Below the pieces are notes generated by a model. The model was not told the DNA's origin. It ran no database searches and worked only from the letters and a program-made list of their open reading frames with translations. A stretch of DNA of 64,000 bases from NCBI RefSeq assembly GCF_008801925.2, contig NZ_CP062803.1, positions 2,232,001-2,296,000 on the forward strand, written 5' to 3'. Source of the stretch: Cupriavidus basilensis (GTDB lineage: Bacteria > Pseudomonadota > Gammaproteobacteria > Burkholderiales > Burkholderiaceae). Shown here piece after piece: positions 34,411 to 46,593 of this stretch. How positions within the stretch are numbered: the first letter of the stretch is position 1; each line of letters opens with the position of its first letter. The translations under genes were made by a program, and so were the position numbers.

Positions 34411-35088
34411 CCGCTGCGCGTGCATCGCCGCTGCGTCGACCCCATGTTCTCAATCGCCAACGAGATCGCCTACGAGGGGAAGATGATCTTCTTTGCCCCG
34501 AAAGATCCAGCGAGATGGCTGCCGCCATCGGATAGCCTTGACACTGGCTCCAGTGCGTGGATACAGGCACCTGGTTCCACGAGTGACAAGCAGGTGGTAC
34601 CCAACCAGGTCGAACTCGTCCATCAGGCGCTGTTGGCGCTGTACAGGCGCACCGGCACGCTGCCGCCCGTCTACATCATCTCGCCGTTCAAGCGCGTCAA
34701 GACGGCATTGGCCGAGCAGCTGGGCCGGCGTGAAGCCTGGACCTCGGCCGCAGGCCATGGCCCGCAAGCTCCCAAGATCACAGAATTACGCGACTGGTGT
34801 AAAGAGCGGATCGGTACTGTGCACACCTTTCAGGGCAAGGAAGAAAGCATTGTGTGGCTGGTTCTGGGTTGTGACCAACGTACGGCGGGGGCGGCCCGTT
34901 GGGCGTCGGACAAACCCAACCTGCTCAACGTCGCCGTCACGCGCGCTAAGCACCGCTGCTTCTTTATCGGCGATCAGGACCTGTGGAGTGGCTTGCGGCA
35001 CTTCACCGCAGCACACGCTGGCCGTATGCCTCGGATCACTCCGGAGCAATTCGTCAGGCAGATGACACTGCCCAGTCACGACGACTGA
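34405..35088 (+). pseudogene. Superfamily I (UPF1/AAA_12-type) helicase, C-terminal remnant
   Basis: About 228 codons survive. GSPLRVHRRCVDPMFSIANE begins the part found downstream of motif III in these helicases; VYIISPFKRVKTAL, IGTVHTFQGKEESIVWLVLG (motif V region) and PNLLNVAVTRAKHRCFFIGD (motif VI) follow. The Walker A and B motifs are absent and a TAG at 34396 closes the frame. The nearest usable start (GTG 34420) would give a 222-residue fragment without ATP-binding capacity. The stop lies 100 bases from guaA. Confidence 0.8.
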
Positions 35089-35107
35089 AGGCGGTCAGTG
35101 CCGCATC

Positions 35108-35140
35108 AAAAAACAGAAAAGCCCGCAAAATCGCGGGCTT
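35108..35140 (-). terminator. Rho-independent terminator of guaA
   Basis: AAGCCCGC (35119-35126) and GCGGGCTT (35133-35140) form an 8-bp stem with loop AAAATC. On the minus strand it is followed by TTTTCTGTTTTTT, a good U-tract. It lies 48 bases after the guaA stop. Confidence 0.88.
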
Positions 35141-35187
35141 AGCTGTGTTTTAGTGCCTGCCGATGCCAGCCACTGCCAGACGCGGGC

Positions 35188-36807
35188 TCACTCCCACTCG
35201 ATCGTCGCCGGCGGCTTGCCTGACACGTCATACACCACGCGATTCAACCCCCGAACCTCATTGATGATGCGGTTCGAGCAGCGACCCAGCAGCGCGTACG
35301 GCAAATGCGCCCAGTGCGCCGTCATGAAGTCGGTGGTCTGCACCGCGCGCAGCGCGACCACGTAGTCATAGGTGCGGCCGTCGCCCATCACGCCAACCGA
35401 CTTGACCGGCAGGAACACCGCAAAGGCCTGGCTGGTCAGGTCGTACCAGCTCTTGCCCACTTGCGAAGGCTCGCACATGCCGGCAGCGGCATCCTGCTCG
35501 GTCGCAACCGTGCCACGCAGCTCTTCGATGAAGATCGCGTCGGCGCGGCGCAGCAGCTCGGCGTAGTCACGCTTGACTTCACCCAGGATACGTACGCCCA
35601 GGCCCGGGCCGGGGAACGGGTGGCGGTAGACCATCTCCGGCGGCAGGCCGAGCGCGACGCCGAGTTCGCGGACTTCGTCCTTGAACAGGTCGCGCAGCGG
35701 TTCGAGCAGCTTCAGGCCCAGTGTTTCCGGCAGGCCGCCCACATTGTGGTGGCTCTTGATGGTGGTGGCCTTCTTGGTCTTGGTGCCACCGGACTCCACC
35801 ACGTCGGGGTAGATCGTGCCTTGGGCCAGCCACTTCGCGTTGGTCAGCTTCTTGGCCTCGGCCTGGAACACTTCGACGAACTCGCGGCCGATGATCTTGC
35901 GCTTTTGCTCAGGATCGGTCACGCCGGCCAGGTGGCCGAGGAACTGCTCGGACGCATCGATGGCGATGACCTTGGCATGCAGGCGGCCGGCGAACATGTC
36001 CATCACCATCTTGCCTTCGTTCAGGCGCAGCAGGCCGTGGTCGACGAACACGCAGGTGAGCTGGTCGCCGATGGCGCGGTGGATCAGGGCTGCGGCTACC
36101 GAGGAATCGACGCCGCCGGACAGGCCGAGGATCACTTCTTCGTCGCCGACCTGTTCGCGGATCTTGGCGACGGCTTCGGTGATGTGGTCATGCATGACCC
36201 AGTCAGGCTTGGCGCCCGCGATCTTCAGCACGAAGCGCTCCAGGATGTCGCGGCCCTTGGCGGTATGCGTGACTTCCGGGTGGAACTGCACGGCGTAGTA
36301 GCCGCGCGCTTCGTCGGCCATGGCGGCGATCGGGCAGCTGGGCGTGGAGGCCATCAGCTTGAAGCCCGGCGGCAGCTCGGCGACCTTGTCGCCGTGGCTC
36401 ATCCAGACCTTGAGCATGCCGTGGCCCTCGGGCGTGGAGAAATCCTCCAGGTCCTTGAGCAGCGCGGTGTGGCCATGCGCGCGCATCTCAGCATAGCCGA
36501 ACTCGCGATGGTCGCTCCACTCCACCTTGCCGCCCAGTTGCACGGCCATGGTCTGCATGCCGTAGCAGATGCCCAGCACCGGCACGCCGAGGTCCCACAC
36601 GGCCTGCGGCGCGCGCAGCTGGTGGTCTTCGTAGGTGCTGGCGTGGCTGCCGGACAGGATGATTGCCTTGGGCGCGAACTCGCGCACGAATTCGTCCGTG
36701 ACGTCGTTCGGGTGGATTTCGCAGTAGACGTGCGCTTCGCGCACGCGGCGGGCGATCAGCTGCGTAACTTGCGAGCCGAAATCAAGGATGAGGACTTTGT
36801 CGTGCAT
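35188..36807 (-). CDS. guaA: GMP synthase (glutamine-hydrolysing)
   Basis: 539 aa. Converts XMP to GMP with ATP and glutamine. The N-terminal GATase domain has the nucleophile C81 in LGICYGMQ and the HPEVTHT His/Glu; the ATP-pyrophosphatase domain has [11 protein letters not shown]; the C-terminal dimerisation domain ends PPATIEWE, the standard GuaA ending. The gene start overlaps the upstream membrane-protein gene by 26 bases and guaB lies further upstream, giving the usual guaBA order with an insert. Its 3' end is a known island integration site, and recombinase debris lies beyond it. Confidence 0.97.
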   Translation of the reverse strand: MHDKVLILDFGSQVTQLIARRVREAHVYCEIHPNDVTDEFVREFAPKAIILSGSHASTYEDHQLRAPQAVWDLGVPVLGICYGMQTMAVQLGGKVEWSDHREFGYAEMRAHGHTALLKDLEDFSTPEGHGMLKVWMSHGDKVAELPPGFKLMASTPSCPIAAMADEARGYYAVQFHPEVTHTAKGRDILERFVLKIAGAKPDWVMHDHITEAVAKIREQVGDEEVILGLSGGVDSSVAAALIHRAIGDQLTCVFVDHGLLRLNEGKMVMDMFAGRLHAKVIAIDASEQFLGHLAGVTDPEQKRKIIGREFVEVFQAEAKKLTNAKWLAQGTIYPDVVESGGTKTKKATTIKSHHNVGGLPETLGLKLLEPLRDLFKDEVRELGVALGLPPEMVYRHPFPGPGLGVRILGEVKRDYAELLRRADAIFIEELRGTVATEQDAAAGMCEPSQVGKSWYDLTSQAFAVFLPVKSVGVMGDGRTYDYVVALRAVQTTDFMTAHWAHLPYALLGRCSNRIINEVRGLNRVVYDVSGKPPATIEWE

Positions 36808-37393
36808 GATGGGCGGATGGCGTTTCGTCCGGTGCGGGCTCGGTCATCACTTCGGTGCCCGGACCATAGCCGGGCGGCGGCGTGACACCCGGCTCGCGCC
36901 GGTATTCGGGTGATTGCGGCCGGCGTGCCACGGGGGCGGTGCCGGCATCCTTGTTTTGCGTCTCTTTTTGCAGCTCGCGTTGTTCACGCTGCTCGCGTTC
37001 GCGCACGCGTACGCGCTTGGCGGCCGGGATCTGCACCGCGGCGAAGAAGGCCAGGACAGCGGCCAGCACCGGCAGCCAGATCTTGCCGGCGCCTTGCACC
37101 GGCAGGTCGAACATAAGCATCCACGCCACGATCAGCACCGCGCTGGCGAGGTTGACCTGCCCGACTGTTCGCGCCACCGCCACCGTGAGCTGCCCGTTGA
37201 CGGTTGCCTGCCATAGCAGCAAGGCCAGGCCGACCAGGGCCACGCCGAGCAACTGCCCGTACATCGCGGGCTGCGGCTGCGGCAGTTGCAGCGCGCTATA
37301 AAGGGTCGTGAAAGGCGACAGCAGCATGACGATGCCGAGCAGCAGATTCAGCAACGCGTCCAGGAACAGCACGGCACGCAGCAATACTTTCAT
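36782..37393 (-). CDS. Small membrane protein of unknown function between guaB and guaA
   Basis: 203 aa. Start ATG 37393 with GGAGGAG. Four hydrophobic segments fill residues 1-120 ([26 protein letters not shown] first). A charged helix follows ([20 protein letters not shown]) and then a Pro-rich tail. No family recognised. The last 26 bases overlap the start of guaA, so GuaA translation may be coupled to it. Confidence 0.75.
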   Translation of the reverse strand: MKVLLRAVLFLDALLNLLLGIVMLLSPFTTLYSALQLPQPQPAMYGQLLGVALVGLALLLWQATVNGQLTVAVARTVGQVNLASAVLIVAWMLMFDLPVQGAGKIWLPVLAAVLAFFAAVQIPAAKRVRVREREQREQRELQKETQNKDAGTAPVARRPQSPEYRREPGVTPPPGYGPGTEVMTEPAPDETPSAHHARQSPHP

Positions 37394-37532
37394 GAGAACT
37401 CCTCCGGCCAGGCGCAGTGCCTGGCTTGCGGGCGGCGCCGGTCGGCGCAGCCGGCGCGCGGCTGGCGGGACATCCAGGTCCCGCACAGCCGCCAGTTCAT
37501 AAAGACCTGCCTGGCCGACTCACTGACTCGAC

Positions 37533-38996
37533 TTAGTCGATGTAGTAGTTCGGCGCTTCCTTGGTGATCTGCACGTCGTGCACATGCGACTCGCGCATGC
37601 CCGCGGCGGTGATCTGCACGAACTCGGAGGTCTCGTGCCAGTCTGCGATCGAGCTGCTGCCGCAGTAGCCCATGGAGGCACGCACGCCGCCGCACATCTG
37701 GTGGATGATGGCGGTAACCGAGCCCTTGTAGGCCACGCGGCCTTCAATGCCTTCAGGGACCAGCTTGTCGACGTTGGCGGTGTTGTCTTCCTGGAAGTAG
37801 CGATCTGCCGCGCCGTCCTTCATCGCGCCGACCGAACCCATGCCGCGGTAGCTCTTGAAGGAACGACCCTGGTACAGGAACACTTCACCCGGTGCCTCTT
37901 CGGTACCGGAGAACATGCCGCCCATCATGACCACATGCGCGCCGGCAGCCAGTGCCTTGGCGATGTCGCCCGAGTAGCGGATGCCGCCGTCGGCCACCAG
38001 CGGCACGCCGGTGCCCTTGAGGGCTTCGGCCACGTTGGAGACCGCCGTGATCTGCGGCACGCCCACGCCAGCAACGATACGGGTGGTGCAGATCGAGCCC
38101 GGGCCGATACCGACCTTGACGCCGTCGGCGCCATGATCGACCAGCGCGCGCGCGGCAGCACCGGTGGCGATGTTGCCGCCGATCACCTGCACCTGCGGGT
38201 AGTTCTGCTTGACCCAGCGCACGCGGTCCAGCACGCCCTGGCTGTGGCCGTGGGCGGTATCGACCACGATCACGTCCACGCCGGCCTTGACCAGCAGGTC
38301 CACGCGTTCGTCGTTGTCGGGGCCCACGCCGACTGCGGCGCCGACCCGCAACTGGCCGCGGTCATCCTTGCTGGCCAGCGGATGTTCCACTGCCTTCTGG
38401 ATGTCCTTGACGGTGATCAGGCCGTTGAGCTCGAAGTCCTTGTTGACCACCAGCACACGCTCGAGGCGGTGGCGGTTCATCAGGCGCTTGGCGTCTTCCA
38501 GCGATGCGTCTTCGCCCACCGTGACGAGCTTTTCGCGCGGCGTCATCTTGGCGCGCGCGGGCGCGTCCAGTTCTTCCTCGAAACGCAGGTCGCGGTTGGT
38601 GATGATGCCGACCACGGTCTTGCCTTCCACCACCGGGAAACCGGAGATGCCGTATTGATGTGATAGTGCAATCACATCGCGGATCTTCATGTCGGGGGGA
38701 ATGGTGATCGGGTCACGCAGCACACCGGATTCGTAGCGCTTCACGCGCGCCACTTCCCGGGCCTGGTCGGCCGGCTTCAGGTTCTTGTGGACGATGCCGA
38801 TACCACCGGCCTGCGCCATGGCAATTGCCAGGCGGGCTTCCGTGACGGTATCCATGGCGGCGGATACCAGCGGAATGTTCAGTTCGATCGAACGGGTCAG
38901 GCGGGTACGGAGCGAAACATCCCGGGGCAGTACCGACGAATAGGCCGGCACGAGGAGCACGTCATCGAATGTGAGTGCTTTCTGGACAAGACGCAT
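37533..38996 (-). CDS. guaB: IMP dehydrogenase
   Basis: 487 aa. Oxidises IMP to XMP with NAD, the first committed step to GMP. Begins [20 protein letters not shown]; two CBS domains occupy about residues 95-205; the active-site loop is GPGSICTTR with the catalytic Cys, and the mobile flap and [12 protein letters not shown] region follow. The next gene reads guaA-ward; together they are the GMP branch. Confidence 0.97.
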   Translation of the reverse strand: MRLVQKALTFDDVLLVPAYSSVLPRDVSLRTRLTRSIELNIPLVSAAMDTVTEARLAIAMAQAGGIGIVHKNLKPADQAREVARVKRYESGVLRDPITIPPDMKIRDVIALSHQYGISGFPVVEGKTVVGIITNRDLRFEEELDAPARAKMTPREKLVTVGEDASLEDAKRLMNRHRLERVLVVNKDFELNGLITVKDIQKAVEHPLASKDDRGQLRVGAAVGVGPDNDERVDLLVKAGVDVIVVDTAHGHSQGVLDRVRWVKQNYPQVQVIGGNIATGAAARALVDHGADGVKVGIGPGSICTTRIVAGVGVPQITAVSNVAEALKGTGVPLVADGGIRYSGDIAKALAAGAHVVMMGGMFSGTEEAPGEVFLYQGRSFKSYRGMGSVGAMKDGAADRYFQEDNTANVDKLVPEGIEGRVAYKGSVTAIIHQMCGGVRASMGYCGSSSIADWHETSEFVQITAAGMRESHVHDVQITKEAPNYYID

Positions 38997-39022
38997 AGCA
39001 ATTCCTCTAGGCGCAAAACCGA

Positions 39023-39028
39023 ATTATA
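39023..39028 (-). promoter_or_regulatory. Probable -10 element of guaB
   Basis: On the minus strand the sequence reads TATAAT, a perfect sigma70 -10 hexamer, 27 bases before the guaB start codon, implying a leader of roughly 20 bases. No good TTGACA lies 17 bases upstream. Confidence 0.5.
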
Positions 39029-39119
39029 CAGGAATGGCACGTTTCTTGACGCGCCTGCGAGTGCCCTTGTTCAAGTCTGCTATGCTCTTTGTCTTTTTTT
39101 CAGGGATAGGCAAGCCACA

Positions 39120-40088
39120 ATGGGTATTGGCGTACTGTGCGGCCTGCTGGCCGGCGCCTTCTGGGGCATGGTGTTTATCGCCCCCAAGCTGCTGCCCGTA
39201 TTCTCCCCCTGGGAACTCGCGATCGGCCGCTACCTGGCCTATGGGCTGGTCGCCTTCATCGCGGCGCTGCCGCTGATGAAGCGCATTGCGCGCAAGCTCA
39301 CGCGCGCGGACTGCCTTGCGCTGCTGCGCCAGGCCTTCACCGGCAACCTGCTGTACTACGTGCTGCTGGCGTTCGGCGTGCAGCTGGCCGGCGTGGGCCC
39401 CACCTCCCTGATCATCGGCATCCTGCCCATCTCCGTCACCATCATGGGCCGGCGCGACCATGGCGCCGTACCGCTGTCGCGCCTGATCTGGCCGTTGCTG
39501 GTGGTGGCCGCCGGCATCGCCTGCATCAATATCGACCTGTTCGCCGGCGGTGGACACGCGCACGGCGCCGCCGCGGGCGAGGCGGTGCGCACCGTCTGGC
39601 AACGGCTGGCCGGCGTGATGTGCGCGGCAGGCGCACTGGTGTGCTGGACACTCTACGCGGTCGACAACGCACGCTACCTGCAGCGCAACCCGCAATACAG
39701 CGGCAATGAATGGTCCGCGCTGTATGGCATCTCCACCGGCGTGGTGTCGGTGGTGCTTGCGCTGCTGGCACTGCTGGGCTGGCTGGTGGCCGGCGACAGC
39801 CTGGATGCGGCCAGCGGCGGCCGCGACTGGCAATGGTTCTGGATGGTCAACGCGGCTGTGGCGCTTGGCGCGTCACTGATCGGCAACAACCTCTGGAATA
39901 TCTCCAGCCGCCGCCTGCCGCTTACGCTCTCGGGGCAAATGATCGTATTCGAGACGTTGTTCGCGCTGGCGTACGGCTTTGTCTTCGACCATCGCCTGCC
40001 GCGCCCGCTGGAGATCGCGGCCATCGCGCTGCTGATGATTGGCGTGGCCTGGTCGGTTCGCTTGCACGCTGTCGACAAGTCTGCCTAA
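39120..40088 (+). CDS. DMT-superfamily (EamA) permease
   Basis: 322 aa, ten predicted membrane helices in two EamA repeats (GVLCGLLAGAFWGMVFIAPK first, then the second half from LAGVMCAAGALVCWTLYAV). Such proteins export amino acids, nucleobases or other metabolites; the substrate is unknown. A frame extends further upstream but runs antisense to guaB, and ATG 39120 begins the hydrophobic start. Divergent from guaB, so a shared promoter region. Confidence 0.87.
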   Translation: MGIGVLCGLLAGAFWGMVFIAPKLLPVFSPWELAIGRYLAYGLVAFIAALPLMKRIARKLTRADCLALLRQAFTGNLLYYVLLAFGVQLAGVGPTSLIIGILPISVTIMGRRDHGAVPLSRLIWPLLVVAAGIACINIDLFAGGGHAHGAAAGEAVRTVWQRLAGVMCAAGALVCWTLYAVDNARYLQRNPQYSGNEWSALYGISTGVVSVVLALLALLGWLVAGDSLDAASGGRDWQWFWMVNAAVALGASLIGNNLWNISSRRLPLTLSGQMIVFETLFALAYGFVFDHRLPRPLEIAAIALLMIGVAWSVRLHAVDKSA

Positions 40089-40206
40089 ACTAGCGGCCAA
40101 TCCCGGCAGCCAAGGGCGGGCGCGTCACTCGCACAGCGGGGTTCCAGCCCTGCACGCCCCGCTGCCGCACGCACTCTCACCGCAGGCTGCCCCAACACGC
40201 TAAGCC

Positions 40207-40779
40207 ATGAAACGATCGACCGCGCACATCAAGCTCGCCACGCTGGTGGCCGCCCTCGCCTGCCTGTGCCAGGCAGCCACCGCCCAGGCGGATTCGCCAT
40301 GGCAGTGGCGCGACGCCGGCGGCCGCATGGTCTACAGCGACGTGCCGCCGCCGCCCTCTGTGCCTGCCGCCAGCGTGATCAAGGCGCCTGGACGCTTTGC
40401 CGGCAGCTTGCGCCCGGTCGAGCCGCCAGCCGCCGCAGCCACCCCTGCAGGCGTTGCCGCCGCCACCCAGTCTGCGCCGGCGCCGGGCGCAAAGGGCAAT
40501 GGCAACGTGAAAAAAGAGCCCGTGGCAAGTGCCGAGGAAGCCTTCGAGAAACGCCGCGCCGCGCAGGCGAAGGCCGAAGCGGACCAGGCCGCCAAGGACC
40601 TGGCCGCGCAGGAGCGCCAGGTGCGCTGTGCGCAATCGCGCAACTATGCGACGTCCCTGCAGCAGAACCGCCGCATAGCCGTGTCAGCGCCAGACGGCTC
40701 GCTGCAGCAACTGAACGATGACGAACGGCAGGCCGAATTGATGCGCGTCAACGCCACGCTCGAGCAAAACTGCACCTGA
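40207..40779 (+). CDS. DUF4124 domain-containing secreted protein
   Basis: 190 aa. Signal peptide MKRSTAHIKLATLVAALACL... cut near AQADS, then the DUF4124 strand-turn WQWRDAGGRMVYSDVPPPPS (W-D-G-x-YSD-x-PP pattern). The remainder is Ala/Lys/Glu-rich and probably coiled. Function unknown; such proteins are envelope-associated. Confidence 0.85.
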   Translation: MKRSTAHIKLATLVAALACLCQAATAQADSPWQWRDAGGRMVYSDVPPPPSVPAASVIKAPGRFAGSLRPVEPPAAAATPAGVAAATQSAPAPGAKGNGNVKKEPVASAEEAFEKRRAAQAKAEADQAAKDLAAQERQVRCAQSRNYATSLQQNRRIAVSAPDGSLQQLNDDERQAELMRVNATLEQNCT

Positions 40780-40808
40780 GCGCCTGCGCAACGCCGCGCC
40801 GGGGCCTG

Positions 40809-41153
40809 TCAGCCGCCACGCAGCCATTTCTGCCCTTCGCGCGTGCCGCCCTTGCGGGTCTTTTGCACGCGCCGGTTGCGCGCCGACTGGGGATCGGCCA
40901 CCAGCGGGCGATAGACTTCGACGCGGTCGCCGGCCCGTACCAGGGTATCCGGCGTCTTGAGCTTGCTGAAGATGCCGACCCGCATGGTGGCGGGATCCAC
41001 CTCCGGACAAGCCTGCAGCAGGCCCGAGGCTGCGATCGCGGCGACAATGCTGGTGCCGGAGGGCACCTCGATCTCCTTCAGGAAGGCGTCGCCAGGACGG
41101 GCATAGCAAACCGAGATGCGCACCGGGGCCGCGGTGCCGGCGTGCTCAGCCAT
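40809..41153 (-). CDS. RnfH/RatB-family protein
   Basis: 114 aa with a ubiquitin-like (beta-grasp) core: RISVCYARPGDAFLKEIEVPSG, then GIFSKLKTPDTLVRAGDRVEVYRPLVADPQ, the RnfH signature. Its gene overlaps ratA by 8 bases, the arrangement found in many proteobacteria (ratA-ratB). Cellular role unclear. ATG 41153 is preferred over 41195, which lies deeper in ratA. Confidence 0.88.
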   Translation of the reverse strand: MAEHAGTAAPVRISVCYARPGDAFLKEIEVPSGTSIVAAIAASGLLQACPEVDPATMRVGIFSKLKTPDTLVRAGDRVEVYRPLVADPQSARNRRVQKTRKGGTREGQKWLRGG

Positions 41154-41583
41154 TGCCGTACACCATTTCGGCACGCTTGACGAACGCATCGACAAACGTA
41201 TTGGCGATCATGCTGAACACCGGACCGATGATTTTCTCCAGCAGGAAGCTGGAAAACTCGTAATGCAGGTGGAATTCGATCTTGCAGGCATCCTCGCGCA
41301 GCGGCGTGAAGCGCCAGGAACCGCTGAAGGTCTTGAAGGGGCCGTCCTCGAACACCATATCGATCTTGGTGGGCCGCTCCTGCGTATTGCGGGTATGGAA
41401 ATACTGCTTGATGCCGTTGAAGTGGATGTAGATCTTGGCGTCGAGCATCGTCTCGGTCTGCTCGAACACCTCCACGCCACCGCACCAGGGGAGGAACTTG
41501 GGATAGTCCTCGACTTGCGTGACCAGGTTGTACATCTGCTCGGCGGAATGGCCAAGCAGCACGGATTTATGGACGTCTGCCAT
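41146..41583 (-). CDS. ratA: RatA/COQ10-type START-domain protein
   Basis: 145 aa. MADVHKSVLLGHSAEQMYNLVTQVEDYPKFLPWCGG is the classic N-terminus, and FTPLREDACKIEFHLHYEFSS the core. E. coli RatA inhibits 70S assembly when overproduced; eukaryotic COQ10 relatives bind ubiquinone. It is divergent from smpB, as in many genomes. ATG 41583 starts the conserved part; an upstream in-frame start adds 14 unconserved residues. Confidence 0.9.
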   Translation of the reverse strand: MADVHKSVLLGHSAEQMYNLVTQVEDYPKFLPWCGGVEVFEQTETMLDAKIYIHFNGIKQYFHTRNTQERPTKIDMVFEDGPFKTFSGSWRFTPLREDACKIEFHLHYEFSSFLLEKIIGPVFSMIANTFVDAFVKRAEMVYGNG

Positions 41584-41822
41584 GTAGTGGGGAATCATGG
41601 CCCGCGCGGGCGCCGCCAGCGCCATGACGCGCTGCGGAATCCACCGGAGCGGGCCGGTTTGCTAGAATCCCGATTTTAGCCCACGCGCGCGCCGACGGCA
41701 CCCCGGGCGCGCACGATAGCGCCCAAACCGCGGCCTGACGGCCTTGCACGGCCCTGCAGCGTCTTTCCCCTACGTTTTTTGGTGTTTGTTTTACTTATCT
41801 CCATTTCCACTATCCGGACCGC

Positions 41823-42275
41823 ATGACCATCGCAGACAACAAGAAAGCCTTTTTCGACTACTTCATCGAAGAGCGATATGAGGCGGGGATCGTGCTCGAG
41901 GGCTGGGAAGTCAAGGCGATCCGCGCGGGACGCGTGCAGATCAAGGAAGGCTACGTGGTCATTCGCGACGCCGAGCTGTTCCTGATCGGCGCCCATATCA
42001 GCGCGCTGAACAGCGCCTCCACCCACATCTCGCCCGACGCGGTGCGCACCCGCAAGCTGCTGCTCAAGGCAGAAGAAATCAAGCGCCTGATTGGCAAGGT
42101 GGAGCAGCGCGGCTTCACGATCGTGCCGCTCAACCTGCACTACACGCGCGGACGCGTCAAATGCGAGATCGGCCTGGCCAAGGGCAAGAAGATGTTCGAC
42201 AAGCGCGAAACCGAGAAGGACCGCGACTGGCAGCGGGAGAAGGCTCGCATCATGAAGGGCGCGGGCAAGGAGTGA
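41823..42275 (+). CDS. smpB: SsrA-binding protein (trans-translation)
   Basis: 150 aa. Binds tmRNA and delivers it to stalled ribosomes. Visible: [40 protein letters not shown], the KRLLKRxEI-like segment [15 protein letters not shown] and the basic C-terminal tail [20 protein letters not shown]. Divergent from ratA. tmRNA itself is not in the window. Confidence 0.97.
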   Translation: MTIADNKKAFFDYFIEERYEAGIVLEGWEVKAIRAGRVQIKEGYVVIRDAELFLIGAHISALNSASTHISPDAVRTRKLLLKAEEIKRLIGKVEQRGFTIVPLNLHYTRGRVKCEIGLAKGKKMFDKRETEKDRDWQREKARIMKGAGKE

Positions 42276-42281
42276 AAGACC

Positions 42282-42315
42282 GAGGCAGCCCGGCGGCACG
42301 CCGCAAGACTGCCTC
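42282..42315. terminator. Hairpin between smpB and the SPFH gene
   Basis: GAGGCAG (42282-42288) pairs with CTGCCTC (42309-42315); inside it CGGCG/CGCCG makes a second stem. No U-tract. Located between convergent genes, so termination on either strand is plausible. Confidence 0.5.
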
Positions 42316-42349
42316 CTCCGTGCAAGCCTTCTCCTTCACCCCCCTCGCT

Positions 42350-43282
42350 TCAAGCCCCCTTCTGCTGGCCTTTGACGATCTGCAGCGCAGACGCAATCAT
42401 GGTGCTCATGTCGCCAAGGTTGCCCGGCACGATCAGCGTGTTGCCTTGCTTGGCCAGATTGCCGAAGGCGCTTACGTACTCCTCTGCCACCTTCAGGTTC
42501 ACCGCCTCCATGCCGCCGTCCGTGCGGATGGCATGCCCGATCTTCGCGATGGCCTGCGCGTTGGCCTCCGCCACCGCCAGGATCGCCGAGGCCTCGCCCT
42601 GTGCCCGGTTGATGGCCGCCTGCCGCTCGCCTTCGGACTTCTGGATGGCGGCCTCGCGCGCGCCCGTGGCCAGGTTGATCTGCTCCTGGCGCTTGCCTTC
42701 GGACGCGGCGATCAGCGCGCGCTTTTCACGCTCGGCGGTAATCTGCGCCTGCATCGCATGCAGGATTTCCTTGGGCGGCGTGAGATCCTTGATCTCGTAG
42801 CGCAGCACCTTCACGCCCCAGCTCGCTGCAGCTTCGTCCAGCGCGTTGACCACGCTATGGTTGATGTACTCGCGCTCCTCGAAGGTCTTGTCCAGCTCCA
42901 GCTTGCCGATCACCGAGCGCAGCGTGGTCTGCGACAACTGGGTGATAGCCACCACGAAATTGCTGGACCCGTAGGATGCCTTCATCGGGTCGGTTACCTG
43001 GAAATACAGCACGCCGTCCACCTGCAATTGCGTGTTGTCCTTGGTGATGCAGATCTGGCTCGGCACATCGAGCGGAATTTCCTTCAGGACATGCTTGTAG
43101 GCCACGCGATCGATGAAGGGCAGCACGACAGTCAGCCCCGGCGTCAGCGTGGCGCGGTACTTGCCGAGGCGCTCCAGCACCCAGGCATGTTGCTGCGGCA
43201 CGATCTTGAAGCTTTGCGCCACCAGCACGATGACGGCGACCAGGATCAGCAGGGGCAGCAGGCTGCCGAAGAATTCGAACAT
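42350..43282 (-). CDS. SPFH/stomatin-family membrane protein (QmcA-like)
   Basis: 310 aa. An N-terminal helix (LLPLLILVAVIVLVAQSFKI) is followed by VPQQHAWVLERLGKYRATL, TLRSVIGKLELDKTFEERE and the long Ala/Glu coiled segment (AAIQKSEGERQAAINRAQGEA). SPFH proteins form membrane microdomain scaffolds and often work with NfeD partners; the gene upstream encodes one. Confidence 0.92.
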   Translation of the reverse strand: MFEFFGSLLPLLILVAVIVLVAQSFKIVPQQHAWVLERLGKYRATLTPGLTVVLPFIDRVAYKHVLKEIPLDVPSQICITKDNTQLQVDGVLYFQVTDPMKASYGSSNFVVAITQLSQTTLRSVIGKLELDKTFEEREYINHSVVNALDEAAASWGVKVLRYEIKDLTPPKEILHAMQAQITAEREKRALIAASEGKRQEQINLATGAREAAIQKSEGERQAAINRAQGEASAILAVAEANAQAIAKIGHAIRTDGGMEAVNLKVAEEYVSAFGNLAKQGNTLIVPGNLGDMSTMIASALQIVKGQQKGA

Positions 43283-43365
43283 GGGACCTCCGTGACGGGG
43301 TTGAGAAAATCGAACTGCAAAAAACGGGGAAACCGAGGCCGCGCCCTGCCTCGCCCTACCTTGCT

Positions 43366-43791
43366 CTATCGCGGGCTGACGAAGAGCGTGTTGCCGCGTA
43401 CCTCGACGATGCGAAAACGCCCGGGCGCTGCCGGGCCAGCCGCCTGGAGTTCCACGTCCCAGTCGGTGCCGCGATAACGCACGCGTGCCCGCCCGGCGTC
43501 GCCCCAGGCCGGCACTTCTAGCTCCTGGCCAATGTCCGGGTTGACGTTGGGATCGCGCTCCGCCGCATCGCGCCTCACGCGCCCATAGCGGGAGCGCCGC
43601 AGCGCGACAAAGCCGGCTAGCGCCACCAGCGCCGCCAGCAGGGTCTGGGCGGCTGCGCCAAGCCCGGCCAGCGCACCCAGGCCACCAGCCGCGGCGCCCA
43701 GCGCCACCATCAGCAGATAAAAAGTACCGAGCCCCAGTTCCGCGATCACCAGTACCGCGGCCAGCGCAAACCAGATGTAGTACGGCGCCAT
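43366..43791 (-). CDS. NfeD-family membrane protein
   Basis: 141 aa. Two to three membrane helices (WFALAAVLVIAELGLGTFYLL, then a Gly/Ala-rich pair) and a C-terminal OB-fold (VPAWGDAGRARVRYRGTDWDV). The short NfeD form without a protease domain, typically paired with an SPFH protein as here. Confidence 0.9.
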   Translation of the reverse strand: MAPYYIWFALAAVLVIAELGLGTFYLLMVALGAAAGGLGALAGLGAAAQTLLAALVALAGFVALRRSRYGRVRRDAAERDPNVNPDIGQELEVPAWGDAGRARVRYRGTDWDVELQAAGPAAPGRFRIVEVRGNTLFVSPR

Positions 43792-43857
43792 CTTTGCCTC
43801 CTTGCGTACCTGCGTTCCTGCTTACTTACGTTTGTCCTGGGCACGGCCAAAACAAAA

Positions 43858-43890
43858 AACCCCCGCAGCGCCAGGGCGCCTGCGGGGGTT
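43858..43890 (-). terminator. Rho-independent terminator of ppsA
   Basis: AACCCCCGCAG (43858-43868) and CTGCGGGGGTT (43880-43890) form an 11-bp stem with a partly paired 11-base loop. On the minus strand TTTTTTGTTTT follows directly. It lies about 50 bases after the ppsA stop. Confidence 0.9.
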
Positions 43891-43940
43891 CGGAACACCT
43901 GGCGCAGGGCCGGTGTACCTCTATTGTGACGTCAAATGCC

Positions 43941-46325
<2,385 letters not shown>

Positions 46326-46593
46326 AAAAGCCTCAAAACAAAGTAATAAACCTGTTGCTGACGCCCGGAATATTGTTGGAGTTCTGCTACCGGACGGATC
46401 GCTTGGCTAAACAGCCCCAGCGGCTCACAATCGGTGTGCGATCGTGATTGCTGCAGCGCACATTGTTGACAATTCGTGGCCGAATCGTTGTGCCAACAGC
46501 GCTGGCGGAATTGCTTAGCGAAAAGATCGCCGCTATTCTACCGTGCCGCACCGCACTTTCGCGGAACACGGATTCAAAAATAATTGTCCATAC

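Noticed and set aside
41146..41583. Toxin-antitoxin pair ratA/ratB
   Set aside because: Although the names suggest it, this is a conserved chromosomal locus beside smpB; the small partner is a ubiquitin-like RnfH protein, not an antitoxin.
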